From Phallusia mammillata (lineage: Eukaryota; Chordata; Ascidiacea; Phlebobranchia; Ascidiidae): a stretch of DNA of 64,000 nt. Under the pieces are notes generated by a model. The model saw nothing but the letters and a program-made list of their open reading frames with translations, was not told the origin of the DNA and did not search any database. Both the position numbers and the translations under genes were made by a program. Of this stretch, positions 13,501 through 27,108 are shown piece by piece; position 1 is the first letter of the stretch; every line of letters begins with the position of its first letter. The stretch covers positions 169,261 to 233,260 of the forward strand of contig QLIY01000126.1 of assembly GCA_003260075.1 (NCBI GenBank), written 5' to 3'.

Positions 13501-16500
13501 GATAACAACAACATAAACCTCAAGACGCAGATTGATGTTCCTGACAATGTCATGCAATCCGAGTTGGTTACAGTTACAGCGACAGGTCATAAATGCATGA
13601 AGATTAATGCTTAAATACCCAAATACCAAAAACGCCTATTTCTACTTGATAACTAATAATTGCTAGCACGTAACACATGCGATATTAGGCTTATTACAGA
13701 TGTGAGAAGTCGGTTAGCAGTTATGCGAATCAGAATCCAATCTTTAAAACTTTTCCGGTTCTGACTTCAAGCAAAAACCCAACATTTATGTTGCCCTTGC
13801 AAACGTTGCTGTCTATTAACAAAATTGGCCAAAGTCGCCAAACAATTACACCACTTCACAATAATTTGAAACCCAACATCGATTGCACGTTAAAAACTCG
13901 ACAACCTCATATCTAATTTGTTGTGACACTTTGAAGACATCTAAGAAATCTAAGACCTCGAGTGTAAAACACATTGTTGTTAAAAGTTTAAAAATTATTT
14001 TTTCAAGCCCGCAGATTTTTATCGACCCAAGAGTACTTTTGTGCGTCAACTGCATTGTGTCGTTAGAAAAATTCTCCTACACAAGTTAAAAAAGAAAGAC
14101 AGTTCAATAAATGCGAAACTTGAAGTGTATCAAGCGTTACCATGCACACTACAAAAGTGTTCAATGTTCTGCTAACTTTCCCGCATATGGACGATACGAC
14201 AAAAAAATAATGTACACTGAAATGTCGTGGTCGAACGAAATAATTATCAAGAGGTCATGCGTCTTTATTGTGGGCATAACGCAGCCATTGCCTAAACAGT
14301 GGTTTAAACTACTATAAGATCAGGCCCAGTCAAACCAAAATCACTTTGTAATTTAAATATGTTGTCAACAAACAAACCAACAAGCCCGACAGGTGTCTAC
14401 TAGAAACATATTAAGCTTGTAGACCAACTAGAATCATTAAACTACTTTAGAGTCTTACACCCAAAGTTTATGATGTGTACCTTGTTAAGAACAAGTCCTG
14501 TGTGACTAAATCGTCCAGCAAACAAATTTACCTTTTGTCTTACACAGGTGTTGGCGAAGGTGTTATGTCGTACCGCTGCATCTACAGGACAGAAGTAGAC
14601 GCAGACACTTGTGCTTTTGATCTCAGTATCAATATTCAAAAAATCCCACGCGACGTTCCACTGATGAGAGTTAAAATGACTGTAAGTTATATAAAGGCGG
14701 TGTTAAGGGACCTTAAATATTGAATTATTTCTTGAGAGTAATGGCCTAAATGCTCAGCTGCATGTCTGAATAATTTAACTGATCAATGAATTGACAGATT
14801 TTGAAATGTCTGAAGTATTTGATCCATTTTGAACATACATATTGATAAATAGACTTCTTCAGAATCTTATTTAAAAGGAACAAACTCATCAATTAATCAA
14901 TGTTTGTTTTGTTTACCAAAAAGTAACCTGCGCGCATTTAAACTAAAAAGGAAACTGATGGCCGGAAGACATGAAATAAATCAATGCGTCAACAAATGTT
15001 CCGGATATTTATTATATCATTGAGAATGACATGGTAATTTCCGAAACGTTTGAGAAGAAAAGAATGTCGTTTTTACGAGCTTATAAATCTTATATAATTA
15101 CCTAAAACGACTAAAATCAGATTCGCGTATAGCAGTGGTTCCCAACTTTTATCGACGAAATCCTCCCCTAAAACTTCAAAACATTTTCATTTCTCCCCAA
15201 TAGACTAGGCTACATAGTACATGGTATTTGCTCACTTTTAGACATCATAAGTGTCTATTTACAAAACACATGTACAAATTAAAAAAGTAAATTTCAAACT
15301 GCACCTAAATATCATATCGTTTTTAGCTTATTATTTGATTGCTCGATGTTTTTACAACGTTACTTTCCTGAAGTTTCGAAAATTCCTAGTTGGGAATTAC
15401 TGGCGTTTCGTATCCCATGAAAAGTATTGGTTTGTGAAAATAGACTTATGCACACAGATCACAATTTCGAAGCCAATTGGCGATTCAGCTGGCATGTCGA
15501 TTGTGGAGGTTGGACTTATGTCAGGATTTGTTCCAGTTCGGGAAACACTAAACCGACTTTCAAGAGACCACGTACGTGATGGAATAGGTCAGTAGAATAT
15601 TCCCCTCCCTCCGATCTAATCACAGCACAGAAAGTTTATTAGAGGCGTTATATCGAATCAATACTTGGACAACCGGCTTGAGTGTTAGACTCGACAAACC
15701 TCCTGTCGTGGGTTCGAATCCCACCGTGGGCTAGATTCTGCCCTGTCTTGTCATATGTGGGAATGCTTGGTGATTGGTTGATTTAGTGTTTCGCTTTCCA
15801 TAGCCTTGGCGTATAATATGATTTGTTTATGGTTGTCCCATGATCTGGTCTACACATAAACGGTTAAGGGCCGTCCCAGCAATGAACAGTTGTTCATAGT
15901 TTTGTTCTATTCTTCTTTTTTAGCCCCTTCTTGTATTCATGACTCTTGTTTATCCCTTTTTTCCAACGAACGTACCTAACCAGCAGTTTTTTGTGCAGTG
16001 GACAGGTTCGAAATCACACAACAGTCAGTCATACTCTACCTGAACAAAGTGACCGATCTCCCAGAATCTCTGGTTTTCGACATGGAACAGGAAATCGCTA
16101 TAGCTGAACCTCAACCGGCTAAAGTCAATATCTACGATTACTACGAACCCTCAGTAAGCACGTATCTTATACACACGGTTCTGGATAATCGCATTTGCAA
16201 TGATAATCCAGCTTTATAGTTAGCCAGAATATACGATTCAAGGTAACTATTTCTTAACTTATGGTTTGCTTGTAATGTAGAATTTCTATTAATGAGTATA
16301 TATATATGCTAAACTGAAGCTTTCAGTACACTTAAATCAGTACGTGTATTTCGTGATGCAATGCAACATATAAACACAACATTTTTTTATACCTTTTTTT
16401 AACAAGGAAACCGGTGTTTTACCCAAAATGCAATTAAAATAAATCGCCTGTGTAACTTGTTTGGATATTTATAAGCTACAGTTATGCACCTTCTTGCCGT

Positions 16501-19500
16501 TTTGACCTAGGCGTTTTATGCAACAAAAACACTGGGAGCACCCAATGTAAAGTTACAAACCTCATGCTATAAGTTGTTCGTAGTGTGTTGTGGAATGGTA
16601 ATGCAGTGAATGTCACTATTCTAGTCGGTCTTACTACGTATTAAATAAACAACACCTCTGTGACAAATGTGCTAAACCATCTTTGGTGTTCCATTTTCCT
16701 TATTTACTTATTTTCGACCAGGCGTAGTATAATAGCAAATATATGAAGACCAATTTGAGCCATAGTGTGTATGTAAATGTAAGCGCTCTTTACACCCCCG
16801 GATCAATACGAGTTGCCACGAAGCATGAGCAAAATAAACGCGTTGCCAGGTTTACCTTGAACCACAACCTTTGTAGATTTGATGTATATTACCGACCAAG
16901 CTCGATTGTAACTACATGAAGCCAAAAACTAACCTATAGTGTAGGTAAACGTTGCGCCCTTTTTTTCGGATCAACACAAGTTGTCATTGATCAGGGATTG
17001 AATTAGTTCGCTTTTTGGGTCTCATCTTCAAACCAACTTTTGTAGATTCGATGTGGCAAGTTTTATGCACTTCCTGGTGAGCTTACACAACTTCGAACGT
17101 CGTGTGACGATCGAAACGAACTTTGCCGATGCGCCGAGGGAGGATGTCCAAAATGCCGGTAAGTCTGAATCAACATCTAAATGTAAACAAGATATCATTA
17201 GTTATGTTTCCATTGCGTCAATGTACAAGAAAATTGAGTAAAGTTGAATGTTTGCTACCGATTAGAACTGTTACCAAATATGTGTTCTTAAAGTTATCAA
17301 ATATATGAAAATAATTTGTGGTTTTAAATCAAACAATCACATAAGTCTAATAATTTAAAATATCAAAACGACATAGTAGTCTTGAGTATAAGAATTATAT
17401 AATTTAATCCCTTATTTAATCACTTGAAATAAACGTCTCGATCTCATTGGTAATGTTCAGAACGAGAGACCAACAGTTGAGCGAGAGCATCTGCACTGGA
17501 CAAAACGAGGAAGAATATTGTGCATCATGTGTGGGGGATACTTGTCACGATATGTACGACACTGCCTGTAAGAGGTAAGATTGGGAACTGGCGTTGGCCG
17601 AACTACTGGTTCTCAAAATTGATTCAATGAGTACCCCGTAAACTGTGCCCTAAGTTAAAAATTTTACACCATAAACTCAGTTGAAAAACAGTAAGTTTGC
17701 TATGTGCACAAATTTGTCTTACACACATAATTACTGCAGACATATTACCATTGCTGTCGGAACGATATTTTGTTCTGTGAAAAGAGATTTTTAGGCAATG
17801 TCCCTTTTTTGTTTTATAATTCTATAAGTTTGCCATGCAACTCCAACACTCATTACTACAAATATATTACCAATATCTTTGGAATGATAATGTATTCTAT
17901 TCTAAGAATACTTTTTCGAACACAACAAAAATTCGTTAAGCGATAAAATAGATTCACTGAAATTGTTGTTTTTTATAACTTAGCAGTTAGAAAACACTTT
18001 TATAGCAGTTAGAAAAACACTTTAACTGCGTTTTTATTTAATAGTGCATCGGATACGTCTAAAACTTTCATTACATATTTTTCGTTTCGTTTTCAGCAAA
18101 TTCGCGCTCGTTGTGACGGTGGTACGTTCCTTCCCAGCAGAATCAAATGAGATCTTTGTGGAGTTTACCGGTCAGATCGTGGAATCGTTAAAGAAAGGTG
18201 GGTGAAAATGTTTATTTGCTATTTTAACGTGCAAATTTGTGTAACGTATGGCTAAGCCTATCAATTCTGTTCGATGTCACTCGAATGTTGTAGTCAAAAT
18301 TTGCACGGATATATAGGTTCGAAATGAAGTTTTTGCTAACTGTATTTCAGTGACAAACAATATACAAGATCTGATACCACTAAAAAGTGCAAACATTAAG
18401 TAACAGAATCAGTCAATGACCATGCTGTCTGTTGAAAGGTCGAATACTGTTCAGTATAATCACTCTCATATTTGATACCAACATCGATTTTGTGTGTTTA
18501 GGTACTGACGTGGGAGCGGAGAAAAACAGCAACAGGACATTTGTGGCGCGCAGTGACTGCATCCAGAGTTGTATTGATCCGGCATTAGAACAAGCAGCAA
18601 AAAGTTCCAATAAGGTACAGTTACATGGTAAAAATTCATAAGAGTTTAAAGCAGGGGTGTCAAACTCGTACAACTTTGAGCGCCAAAAACAAACTTTTAA
18701 TTAAGTGGAGGGCGGCATTATAGAAACATTTGTTACAGTGTAACATGACAAAAAAACTTAGCATGATTAAAAAGTAAAATGTTCATTATTGCCATGAACT
18801 ACATTTACACTAATAGAGAATGATTGTATCATGATTGTATCAAATCTCACTGGTCTGACAGGGTATTCCGCTTGAGTAAAACATATAACTTCTAAAAGTT
18901 ACTTCGCGGGCCGCACTACTTTAATGGCATCAGCAGACTCGATTTTGCCACTTTAATGACATCAGCAGACTGATTCGAGTAGACTGAAAGTTTCCGTTGA
19001 GTATCACTATCCGCAACTAGAATCGTTTGCATTGAACGCACATGGGTTAAAACAATTTTTGTGTAGCACAGTTTTATTGCCTACGGGTATAGCTTAGGAG
19101 ATCCCCCCAAAAATCGTTTTCCTTTTTTTATCAGATAGTTTCTTTGTAAAGTTTTATCTTTGGTAACTGTTTACTGTAAAACACATCACTATTGTAACTT
19201 AGCGCATATAACTCGACCTAAAAGTGGCTTTTCAACCTTATCACCTAGACCAGTGTTTCTCAAACTTTTTTTGTTGCGACGCCCCTGGACAAGTTTTTCT
19301 GGACTTGCGACGCACCAGCAAATAAAAGTTAATGAGGAAACTTATTATTAAAGTCGGGTTTATTGATACAACAACAAAAAGCCACGAAACAAAACTTTTT
19401 TGCGACGCCCTTGAAAAATTGAAACGACGCACCAGTGCGTCGCGACGCACAGTTTGAGAACTACGGCTGTAGACAGTGAATTGCGTTTCAACCTNCTAGA

Positions 19501-21220
19501 CAGTCAGACTTTTAAATTATCCAACAACGATAAAAATGCCGACATTGCTTTGTCAATTGGGTTTCGATCTGTAGCTTTGAATGTTAGAGTTAGACAGAAA
19601 CAAGTATGTTTTTAAACCACAGTATGTAGGCTATATTTTTATCACAAAAACTTGTTTCGATAATTTTCACAGCGATTGCCAAAATGTCTCCAGTATCACA
19701 ATATAGTATTATTAGGGGATGCTCTAAAGCAGTGCTCTTTAACCTTTTTTGGTTTGGTGAACCCTTAAAGTTGTTGTGATGAACTCATGCACCCCGTTTA
19801 CTTACAAGGTAAACTTAGGTAATAAGCGACATAAAAAATCGTTATGCATATCATCACGTAACACAGACACTATCAAACTTGACACGGGGTTAAAACATTA
19901 AAAAAGTTTACCTTGGTTATACATCATTTGAAACTTACATACTTTTTTCTAATATCCTGAAATTCAAATATTAATGGTTCATTAAAAGTTTGTGATGCAC
20001 CCTTGTATACCCTTTCATACTGGTGCACCCTAGGGTGCACCGTGCACACCGGTTGAAGAGCACTGCTCTGAAGTACGCAATCTACCAATAAAACTTGTAT
20101 AAATAAAGCTGTTGACGGTTAGGGCTTTAGGGTCTTGGTGAGGGTTTGTATTAACAATAACACTACAATTTAATCTCAGGTAGCCCTGATTGGCTTAATC
20201 TTATACGTGTTCAGGGTGGTACTTAACACCGTATGGTACCTCATGTTAACGCTTCTAAGAGTATTAAGCCCATAAGGGTATCTAAAATTTAATTATAACG
20301 CTATTACAAACCCTCACCTCGAATAGCCCTAAACGTCAGCATAGTTTTTTTTAGCAGTATGGATATAGATTGCGTAGTTTGAGTATTTTGGAGTGGCCCT
20401 ATTAATAGTATTAGCATTACTCTTTTTGACAAAAAAGATCGTTGTTTATATTTTTTCAGACTGCCAACTACTTTAAAGAAGGTGTAATTTTGTTCGTGGT
20501 GGGAGATGTTCAAGACAAGTATCGAACTCCGGATGGCCACTGGGGGTGAGTAACTGATATTCTATGGATAAATATTACTTGAGCTGTTGCGATATCCAAA
20601 CGTTTACCACGTTAGAACAAAAGACAAAAAATCGTCAAGAGCTATACAGAGCGCTTACAGAAAATTAGGATTTTTTTATAAAAAATGACAAACAATTGAA
20701 GAGTTCAGAAAATGTAACGTACTCGTCTATATAACGTGAAAAAGACATCACATAATAAAACAAAATACAATATTATATACTGCAAACTGTTGAAATTGTA
20801 AGCAACATCAACGGATCGCGAATTTCCAACTTTTAAAAATGTGAAAGCAGGCTAAAAACCCTTGATTTTAAAATGAAGAAATCTATTAGTTACAATAACT
20901 TTTCATAAGTTTTTATGCACTGTTTTTGCTGCTCAAATTATTTTTGTAATACATTTTATTTTTGTTATTTGAGACTCAAATTTTAAATTTACCCTAAATT
21001 ATTTTCTTACAGTGAAAAGTATCATTTAACCGAGAGAGCGGTATTGGAGCGGTACATTCCGGATAAAAAGTGTAAACAGAATAGAAAGAAATACGTAGAC
21101 CTGAACTGTGTCAACCCAGCACCGAATAACGTGAAGAAATGCACGAAGGCAGCTCGCTTCAAAGCTTCGTGCGATAGCATGGACAAAATCAAGGAGAGAC
21201 TCGTCCATTCGTGCGATTAA
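3..21220 (+). CDS. C3: Complement C3-like thioester protein, 5'-truncated by window edge (30 exons)
   Basis: Secreted opsonin of the complement system; the activated internal thioester binds targets covalently. Exons read by splice sites and phase: 3-74, 513-608, 1181-1369, 2050-2113, 2583-2743, 3082-3202, 4649-4811, 5269-5394, 5779-5870, 6230-6375, 6973-7024, 7574-7746, 8148-8286, 9045-9117, 9472-9629, 10324-10408, 10794-10953, 11435-11676, 12421-12608, 13161-13306, 13408-13585, 14548-14681, 15458-15587, 15999-16153, 17046-17158, 17461-17574, 18097-18197, 18502-18614, 20460-20545, 21013-21220. Together they give 3978 nt, open throughout: 1325 residues plus TAA. Order: macroglobulin domains, basic processing site KKRKKR (220-225 of the fragment), anaphylatoxin-like module, macroglobulin/CUB, thioester domain with GCGEQ (560-564) and the PLHREM histidine (686), CUB, MG8, cysteine-rich C345C. 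Vertebrate C3 is about 1660 residues, so roughly 350 N-terminal residues and the signal peptide lie outside. C4/C5 are less likely: C5 lacks the thioester. The exact paralogue is not decided. Confidence 0.93.
1450..1618. repeat. Perfect 38-39 bp inverted repeat around a 71-base poly-C run
   Basis: Arms at about 1450-1488 and 1580-1618 are exact reverse complements (outer end ATATCCCGTTTCCATGG, inner end CGATCGGACTTTT). Between them lie about 20 bases and then C x71 at 1509-1579. It sits in a C3 intron. It may be the two ends of a small hairpin transposon whose middle was replaced by a spurious homopolymer join. The same poly-C/G scar recurs elsewhere in the window. Confidence 0.85.
3082..5394 (+). 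other. C3 beta/alpha processing site and C3a-like anaphylatoxin module (exons 6-8)
   Basis: Exon 3082-3202 ends its beta-chain part with the basic run KKRKKR followed by D, placed where vertebrate C3 has its furin-type tetrabasic site. Exon 4649-4811 and the start of exon 5269-5394 then encode about 70 residues ending in LIR followed by SEQ. This resembles the Arg-Ser bond cut by C3 convertase (vertebrate C3a is 77 residues and ends LGLAR). Only four cysteines occur (in YKC, DDC, KGC and QAC), against six in vertebrate C3a; the partners of the two CC doublets are missing. The cleavage assignments are inferred from position and chemistry. Confidence 0.8.
3835..4618. mobile_element. hAT-like non-autonomous element in a C3 intron, 8-bp TSD
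   Basis: Ends are CAGGGTTCTTCAACGGC and the inverted GGTTGAAGACCGCTG. The direct 8-bp duplication GTATAACG flanks both sides (3827-3834 and 4619-4626), the hallmark of hAT insertion. The inside carries GGGGGCGAT repeats and no transposase. The right end is 30 bases from the acceptor-exon boundary at 4649, so the element supplies much of the sequence just upstream of the C3a-exon 3' splice site. Confidence 0.88.
6049..6100 (+). other. Hammerhead-like motif (CTGATGA...GAAAC) in a C3 intron
   Basis: CTGATGA is followed by a short stem (GGCA/TGCC) and then GAAACGTTT. This is the order of conserved core blocks in hammerhead ribozymes carried by Penelope-like elements and retrozymes. A 6-bp helix I (TGATGT with ATATCA) can be drawn upstream, but the cleavage-site triplet is not canonical. 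Probably a decayed copy. Confidence 0.35.
7794..8056. repeat. Degenerate ~120-bp minisatellite in a C3 intron
   Basis: Two and a bit imperfect copies of a unit containing ACTCAGGGAGCTTGTGTGTAT, the word GTGTGTGGCCACAGTG and GCACACCTAATGTTGC. The copies start near 7799, 7912 and 8020. Confidence 0.75.
8562..8632 (+). repeat. tRNA-derived SINE-like fragment
   Basis: Contains an A-box-like TAGCTCGGTTGG with a D-arm (GCTC/GAGC) and a B-box GGTTCGAATCC. The acceptor and anticodon stems do not pair, so it is not a functional tRNA. The block CTCCTGTCGTGGGTTCGAAT is shared with a second copy near 15700, which indicates a dispersed tRNA-derived family. Confidence 0.6.
9472..9629 (+). other. C3 thioester exon (GCGEQ) with poly-glycine run
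   Basis: Encodes the start of the thioester domain: residues NPGGCGEQTML match the C3/C4/alpha-2-macroglobulin thioester site, in which Cys and Gln form the thioester. Twenty-four consecutive Gs at 9599-9622 add eight in-frame glycines just before QAG at the exon end, in a stretch that is normally a short helix in the domain. The donor at 9630 (GTAAGT) and the phase-1 join to the exon at 10324 remain intact. Confidence 0.9.
10324..13306 (+). other. C3 thioester domain, catalytic-histidine part (exons 16-20)
   Basis: These five exons continue the alpha-alpha toroid of the thioester domain. The exon 10794-10953 ends in PPLHREMH. The first His aligns with the catalytic His of vertebrate C3 (IHQEM), which directs attack by hydroxyl groups and hence carbohydrate targets. 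VEATSYALLAL (exon 12421-12608) and the DGGAFTSTQDT segment (exon 13161-13306) are family hallmarks. A histidine here implies C3-type rather than C4A-type chemistry. Confidence 0.88.
15133..15402. mobile_element. hAT-like MITE in a C3 intron
   Basis: Left end CAGTGGTTCCCAACTTTTA; the right end is its inverse, TAGTTGGGAATTACTG. Flanking 8-mers GCGTATAG and GCGTTTCG match at 6 of 8. Related copies lie at about 48186-48425 and 38343-38690. Confidence 0.75.
15671..15732 (+). repeat. tRNA-derived SINE-like fragment
   Basis: Shares the block ending GTGGGTTCGAATCC with the copy near 8600. It has an Arg/Asp-type D-loop-like start (GGCTTGAGTGTTAGACTC) but no full cloverleaf. Lies in the C3 intron between the exons ending 15587 and starting 15999. 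Confidence 0.5.
16750..17060. repeat. Degenerate tandem duplication of intron end upstream of C3 exon 25
   Basis: About 16755-16890 and 16930-17058 share ordered words (CATAGTGT, CGGATCAA, the TTTGTAGATT acceptor, then GATGT). The second copy leads into the real exon at 17046; the first carries a ghost acceptor at about 16876 with no open exon behind it. Confidence 0.6.
18652..18930. mobile_element. Partial hAT-like element
   Basis: Begins CAGGGGTGTCAAACTC, a typical hAT terminal sequence, and includes the GGGCCGCACTA word seen near the ends of such elements. No matching right terminus or target duplication is recognisable. Confidence 0.45.
19251..19469. mobile_element. hAT-like MITE in a C3 intron
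   Basis: Left CAGTGTTTCTCAAACTTTTT, right GCACAGTTTGAGAACTACGGCTG. The interior has inverted TGCGACGC words near both ends. One N at about 19495 lies just outside. No clean target duplication. Confidence 0.7.
19730..20065. mobile_element. hAT-like MITE in a C3 intron
   Basis: Left CAGTGCTCTTTAACC, right GGTTGAAGAGCACTG. Flanking 8-mers CTCTAAAG and CTCTGAAG match at 7 of 8. The interior has subterminal GGTGCACC words and no ORF. Confidence 0.85.
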
Positions 21221-23246
<2,026 letters not shown>

Positions 23247-24165
23247 CTTGTTTATGTTAGTAAAGTAAACCTTTTTAGAAATTATAGATTTATTATAGAT
23301 GACTGTGCAATAAAGTAATTATATAATTAATTAATTTTTAAGCCTCTGTGTTCATATTGTTAACTACATTGTGACTAAATGTGTCAGTATTTACCTGAAT
23401 TCAAAGTATTTGAATGTTATTTATATATTGCATTAAGTGTTAAGTTTCTACTTTTTTGTTTCACAGTTTTTCTCGACATATATTTTACAAAACGCAACAC
23501 ATGTTATGGGAAAAGTTTTTGTATTTTAGATGGGCAGAACTTAATATCTGCTTGTTTATGTTGAAGAAATGTGCTGGTATTTTTACAAACTTTTTGTTGT
23601 TTCCTAACGTGAGATGTATTTGTGTGATTGCTATTACATCTATAAAAGCACACCTTGTAATTGTAAGTGAAATGAACAGCAATATGTAAATGATTGCCGG
23701 ATTCGTCTACACTTTTTACAGAAAGTCTAAAGCGAATACTTTGCCAACAATTTGTCTAGAAATTTCAAAAATAATATCTGACCTTTCGCTTCACTCCAGC
23801 ATCATCAGGTGATGTGCTGAGATTCTTCTTGTTTCACTTTCTAACATAACTTGCCTGTTTTATCCTAAAAATATCAAAATCAACAACTTGAAACTAATAG
23901 ACTTGAATGTAACTTGACACAAGACTTTGCCTCTAAACAATGATAAAAATACTGTATGAAGCAAATATTATAAAGCAGTGGGCACTTCAGGCTAAAAAGC
24001 ACATTTGAAATACACTGAAAAAAATTGGTGCATTTCAAATAGCATAAAATTTCAAAAACTTTCTATCGAATATGTATTACCAATTACTTCTTAGAAAAAA
24101 AAAATTTGAGGGGCCAACCCTTTTTGTTCAAATACTGCATAGATACATAGTTGAAAAGAAGTGCA
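23247..24165. other. Intergenic, E2 gene to LRRC20-like gene
   Basis: Convergent 3' flanks. The E2 polyadenylation signal is at 23309; the rest is AT-rich with no recognisable gene. Confidence 0.55.
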
Positions 24166-24663
24166 TTAAGTCAAAATAGTTGTGAACTGACCCAATTTAA
24201 ACACAGTTTCTTCACCCAAATCATTTCCTTGCATGTTCACCTCTTTCAACTTTGACAATTGTTCAATATGTTCTCCACTTAAGTTGGTAATCAAATTATT
24301 TGACAAGTTCAGTCTTTGTAGTGATGGACATAACACGGGTATGCTGGAAAATTTATTGCCAGCAAGGTTTAAATAAGTGAGCTTTTCATGCTGTGAAAAT
24401 CCATCTGGTAACTTTGAAATGTTTTCATTTGATGCACAAATAAATTCCTCCATCTGGGTAAAGTGCTGTGGAATCTTTGATGAAATACTTTTTAGGTAGT
24501 TGCCTGACAAGTCACATTTCTTTATGCTGTGACGGTGACCATCAGGAAGCATCAGAAACATGGCTTTCGGCAATGCAGTAAGCTTACATTGTGATAAATC
24601 CAGCAGACCAGTTTCCTTTGCATCCAGACATCGTCTTGCCACCAAAGCTGCTTCTGCTGCCAT
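24166..24663 (-). CDS. Leucine-rich repeat protein, LRRC20-like
   Basis: 165 residues from the ATG at 24661-24663, chosen because MAAEAALVARR aligns with the N-terminal helix of LRRC20; a Met ten codons upstream gives a less likely start. After the helix come a capping segment (LLDLSQCKLTALP) and LRR units with LxxLxLxxN cores (LTYLNLAGNKF, LQRLNLSNNLI, LKEVNMQGNDL). LRRC20 is about 184 residues and its function is unknown. No signal peptide or membrane segment, so cytosolic. A splice acceptor just upstream (CATTGAG) could join a 5' UTR exon. It is divergent to COQ4, about 800 bp apart. Confidence 0.8.
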   Translation of the reverse strand: MAAEAALVARRCLDAKETGLLDLSQCKLTALPKAMFLMLPDGHRHSIKKCDLSGNYLKSISSKIPQHFTQMEEFICASNENISKLPDGFSQHEKLTYLNLAGNKFSSIPVLCPSLQRLNLSNNLITNLSGEHIEQLSKLKEVNMQGNDLGEETVFKLGQFTTILT

Positions 24664-25466
24664 GTCTTGGAACTCAATGTAGGCATAAAACAAAGTCTCA
24701 AAAATGACTTAGGGTTAACTTTAACTGCATGCAAAACTATGCAATCCCGGTAAACGGTGCCCGGCGGCGGCGCACGCACAACGGTTCTACTCCACTGGGT
24801 CTTTTAAATTCTGCAGCAAAGCCTTTTGTACTAAATGTTTCGTTTAAGAGCAGCGTTGACCACATTTATTGGCTTTTGCCATGTGCGATTGTGAGAACAA
24901 CTGTTCATTACAGCAACAACAAAAATCAAGCATGATGGACAGAACAGCTGCAGCAATTATTTCGCAACATTTGATAGCCCAGTAGATGTTATTGGTTAGT
25001 AAATAATAATAAAAGCGCCCAAGTACGCCAATTACACAGCTAAAATACTTTTACTTGTTTTAAATTTGATTTTGCCAGTTTAAAAAGTTTTAGCAAGAGG
25101 GGATTCACCGGTATTATAAATTGTCGACATTCAACATTTAACAAATAGTTCAATACTACTGACAGCTGCAATTCGTGCGTAGCTCTTTAGTATTTTGGAT
25201 AAAAAATACTTAAGCTCCAGCTTTATTTTACTTTAAAACTACAGTAGAAACTTCAATGCACCGGATTATCAAATATGCGTGACAAAAAATCACGTGACCA
25301 AATTGTCACTGTTTTTGTTTTGATTCTTAAAAAAAGGTCACGTCCGTTTTTCTGTTCGACTTGTTCACGTGTGTCAATTATTATTGGGACAATAGGCAGG
25401 TAAAAGCCAAGTATTTTTTCTGTTACTGACATGAATTTATAATTGGACAGTAGGATTTGTTTCACA
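24664..25466. promoter_or_regulatory. Intergenic between divergent LRRC20-like and COQ4 genes
   Basis: About 800 bp that must hold both promoters if neither has a distant upstream exon. It contains CACGTGAC (about 25290) and CACGTG (about 25366) words. No ORF of note. Confidence 0.4.
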
Positions 25467-27108
25467 ATGTCGGGCCTTGCTGCACATCACATTAAAACTA
25501 CCTTGGCCCAAAAGATTTTACTTGGAACAGGTTCATCGCTTGCCGCTTTGGTCAACCCATACAGAGGAGGTAACAATGTGATTTTGCAAATATTTTAGTT
25601 TTTGTCAACAATAATGCGGATGCTTATTATTTTGGTGTAGATCTTGTGATTTTTTGCACTTTAAAATGACATCTTAGCAAGTAGGCCAAATTAGAAATTA
25701 CATTGCATACAGTGGGCTAAATCTTGCCTGTAAATTTGTTTTGAGCTTGTATTATTAACGGAAGTTTATGGCAGCTGTACTTACCGGTGGGTAAGTCAGG
25801 CTTACTATGGTATCATTGCCTTAATATTTCCTTTTCAAAGATTACCTAATATTTGCTTGAAATTACTTTATTTATAAAACTGTTCTGGGTGAAAAAAATT
25901 AGCTTTATGTAGCAAAATCACAATTCTGCAACAGTAATACCTCCACTTTTTTTCTTTTTCTTTAACAACCGATCTTATACGCAGACATGGTAGCAGTTTG
26001 TGGCGAAACTACTGCTTGCCGTTCACTGGAAAATATCAGAAGCAAAATGATGGAAGATGTGACAGGAAAAATAATTTTAAAAGAAAAACCGAGAATATCA
26101 AGTGAAACAATGGATTTAAAACTTCTGCGGGCGTTGCCTGAGTCTACTTTGGGAAGACAATATGTGAAAATGCTTGATAAATATGTAAGTACTGTTTAAT
26201 AAATGAATTAAATGTTGCAAAGCAATATTTGTTAACATCGTAAGTTTGCTGCAAGCAGTACACTCCGTTTCAACCTTGTAGGTTACATTCAGTGAGGCAG
26301 CTGTAAAGCTTCTATCTTCCAACAAACTGTGCTGTGATGTGACTACTCTATCCTATGCAGTCAATATATTGTTATCAGTTGTACTAATGAGACAATTTCT
26401 GTCCAAACAATGTATGATTATTTACAAATTATTATTTATTTTACCATACTTACTTGTGTTTATTCATTAATCATTACAGACTGTTTTTATTTTGTTTGTG
26501 TGTTCACATTATACTAGATTTGTGTTGTATCCAATATTTACTGAATCCATGGTGTTTCAGAACATAACTCCAGACTCTAGGCTTCCAGTTCGGTTTGTAG
26601 ATGACATTGAACTTGCATATGTTCTGCAAAGATACAGAGAGATCCACGACTTTAACCATTTGCTACTAGGTGGGTTTTATTGATAAGCACAGTTGTATTA
26701 ATATGATTTTGACATGAATTGAATAGGACAACCAACAAACCTACGCGGGGAAGTTGTAGTAAAATGGTTTGAAGCTATCCAAACTGGATTGCCCATGTGT
26801 TGGCTGGCTGCTTTGGGTGGTTTAGCTAGGTAAGTCCACATTAGATGTGTCAGTTTTGATACTATATTCACACGACAATAGCTGGTTTGAGCTGGGTTTT
26901 TTTATTACTTAGGCTCGACAGAAAACGGAGAACAAAACTTTTAACGGAAGATTTGCAATGGGTCATTTCAACTGCACAAAATGCCGAATTTTTTATGAAC
27001 TTTTATTTTGAGGAGCGTTTGGATCAGGACATTGATGAATTCCAATATGATGCTGGAATCACTGCACAAAAAAGAACAACAAAATTAAAAAAATCAAAAT
27101 CTGTGTAG
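25467..27108 (+). CDS. COQ4: Ubiquinone biosynthesis protein COQ4, mitochondrial
   Basis: COQ4 acts in the mitochondrial coenzyme Q synthesis complex (complex Q); recent biochemistry assigns it C1 decarboxylation/hydroxylation of the ring. Five exons: 25467-25569, 25985-26184, 26561-26669, 26727-26829, 26913-27108; 711 nt, 236 residues, all joins in phase. Hallmarks: [26 protein letters not shown], the metal motif HDxxHx11E (His130, Asp131, His134, Glu146) and the [18 protein letters not shown] stretch. The N-terminus is short compared with human COQ4 (265 residues); a long presequence is not evident, though residues 1-20 are basic and hydroxylated. The lysine-rich C-terminal tail is diverged. 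Confidence 0.96.

Larger units (their letters stand above)
17046..21220 (+). other. C3 C-terminal C345C/NTR domain (exons 25-30) and end of gene
   Basis: Exon 17046-17158 has CDDRNELCRCAEGGCPKC, matching the cysteine pattern at the start of the C3 C345C region (RDELCRCAEENC in vertebrates). Following exons add further cysteines and end HSCD with TAA at 21218-21220. An AATAAA signal follows at 21314-21319, giving a 3' UTR of about 100 nt. The domain binds factor B and properdin in vertebrates; that role here is inferred from homology. Confidence 0.85.

Noticed and set aside
25253..25465. Minus-strand 70-codon frame in the COQ4 promoter region
   Set aside because: No recognisable domain or splice context; probably chance.
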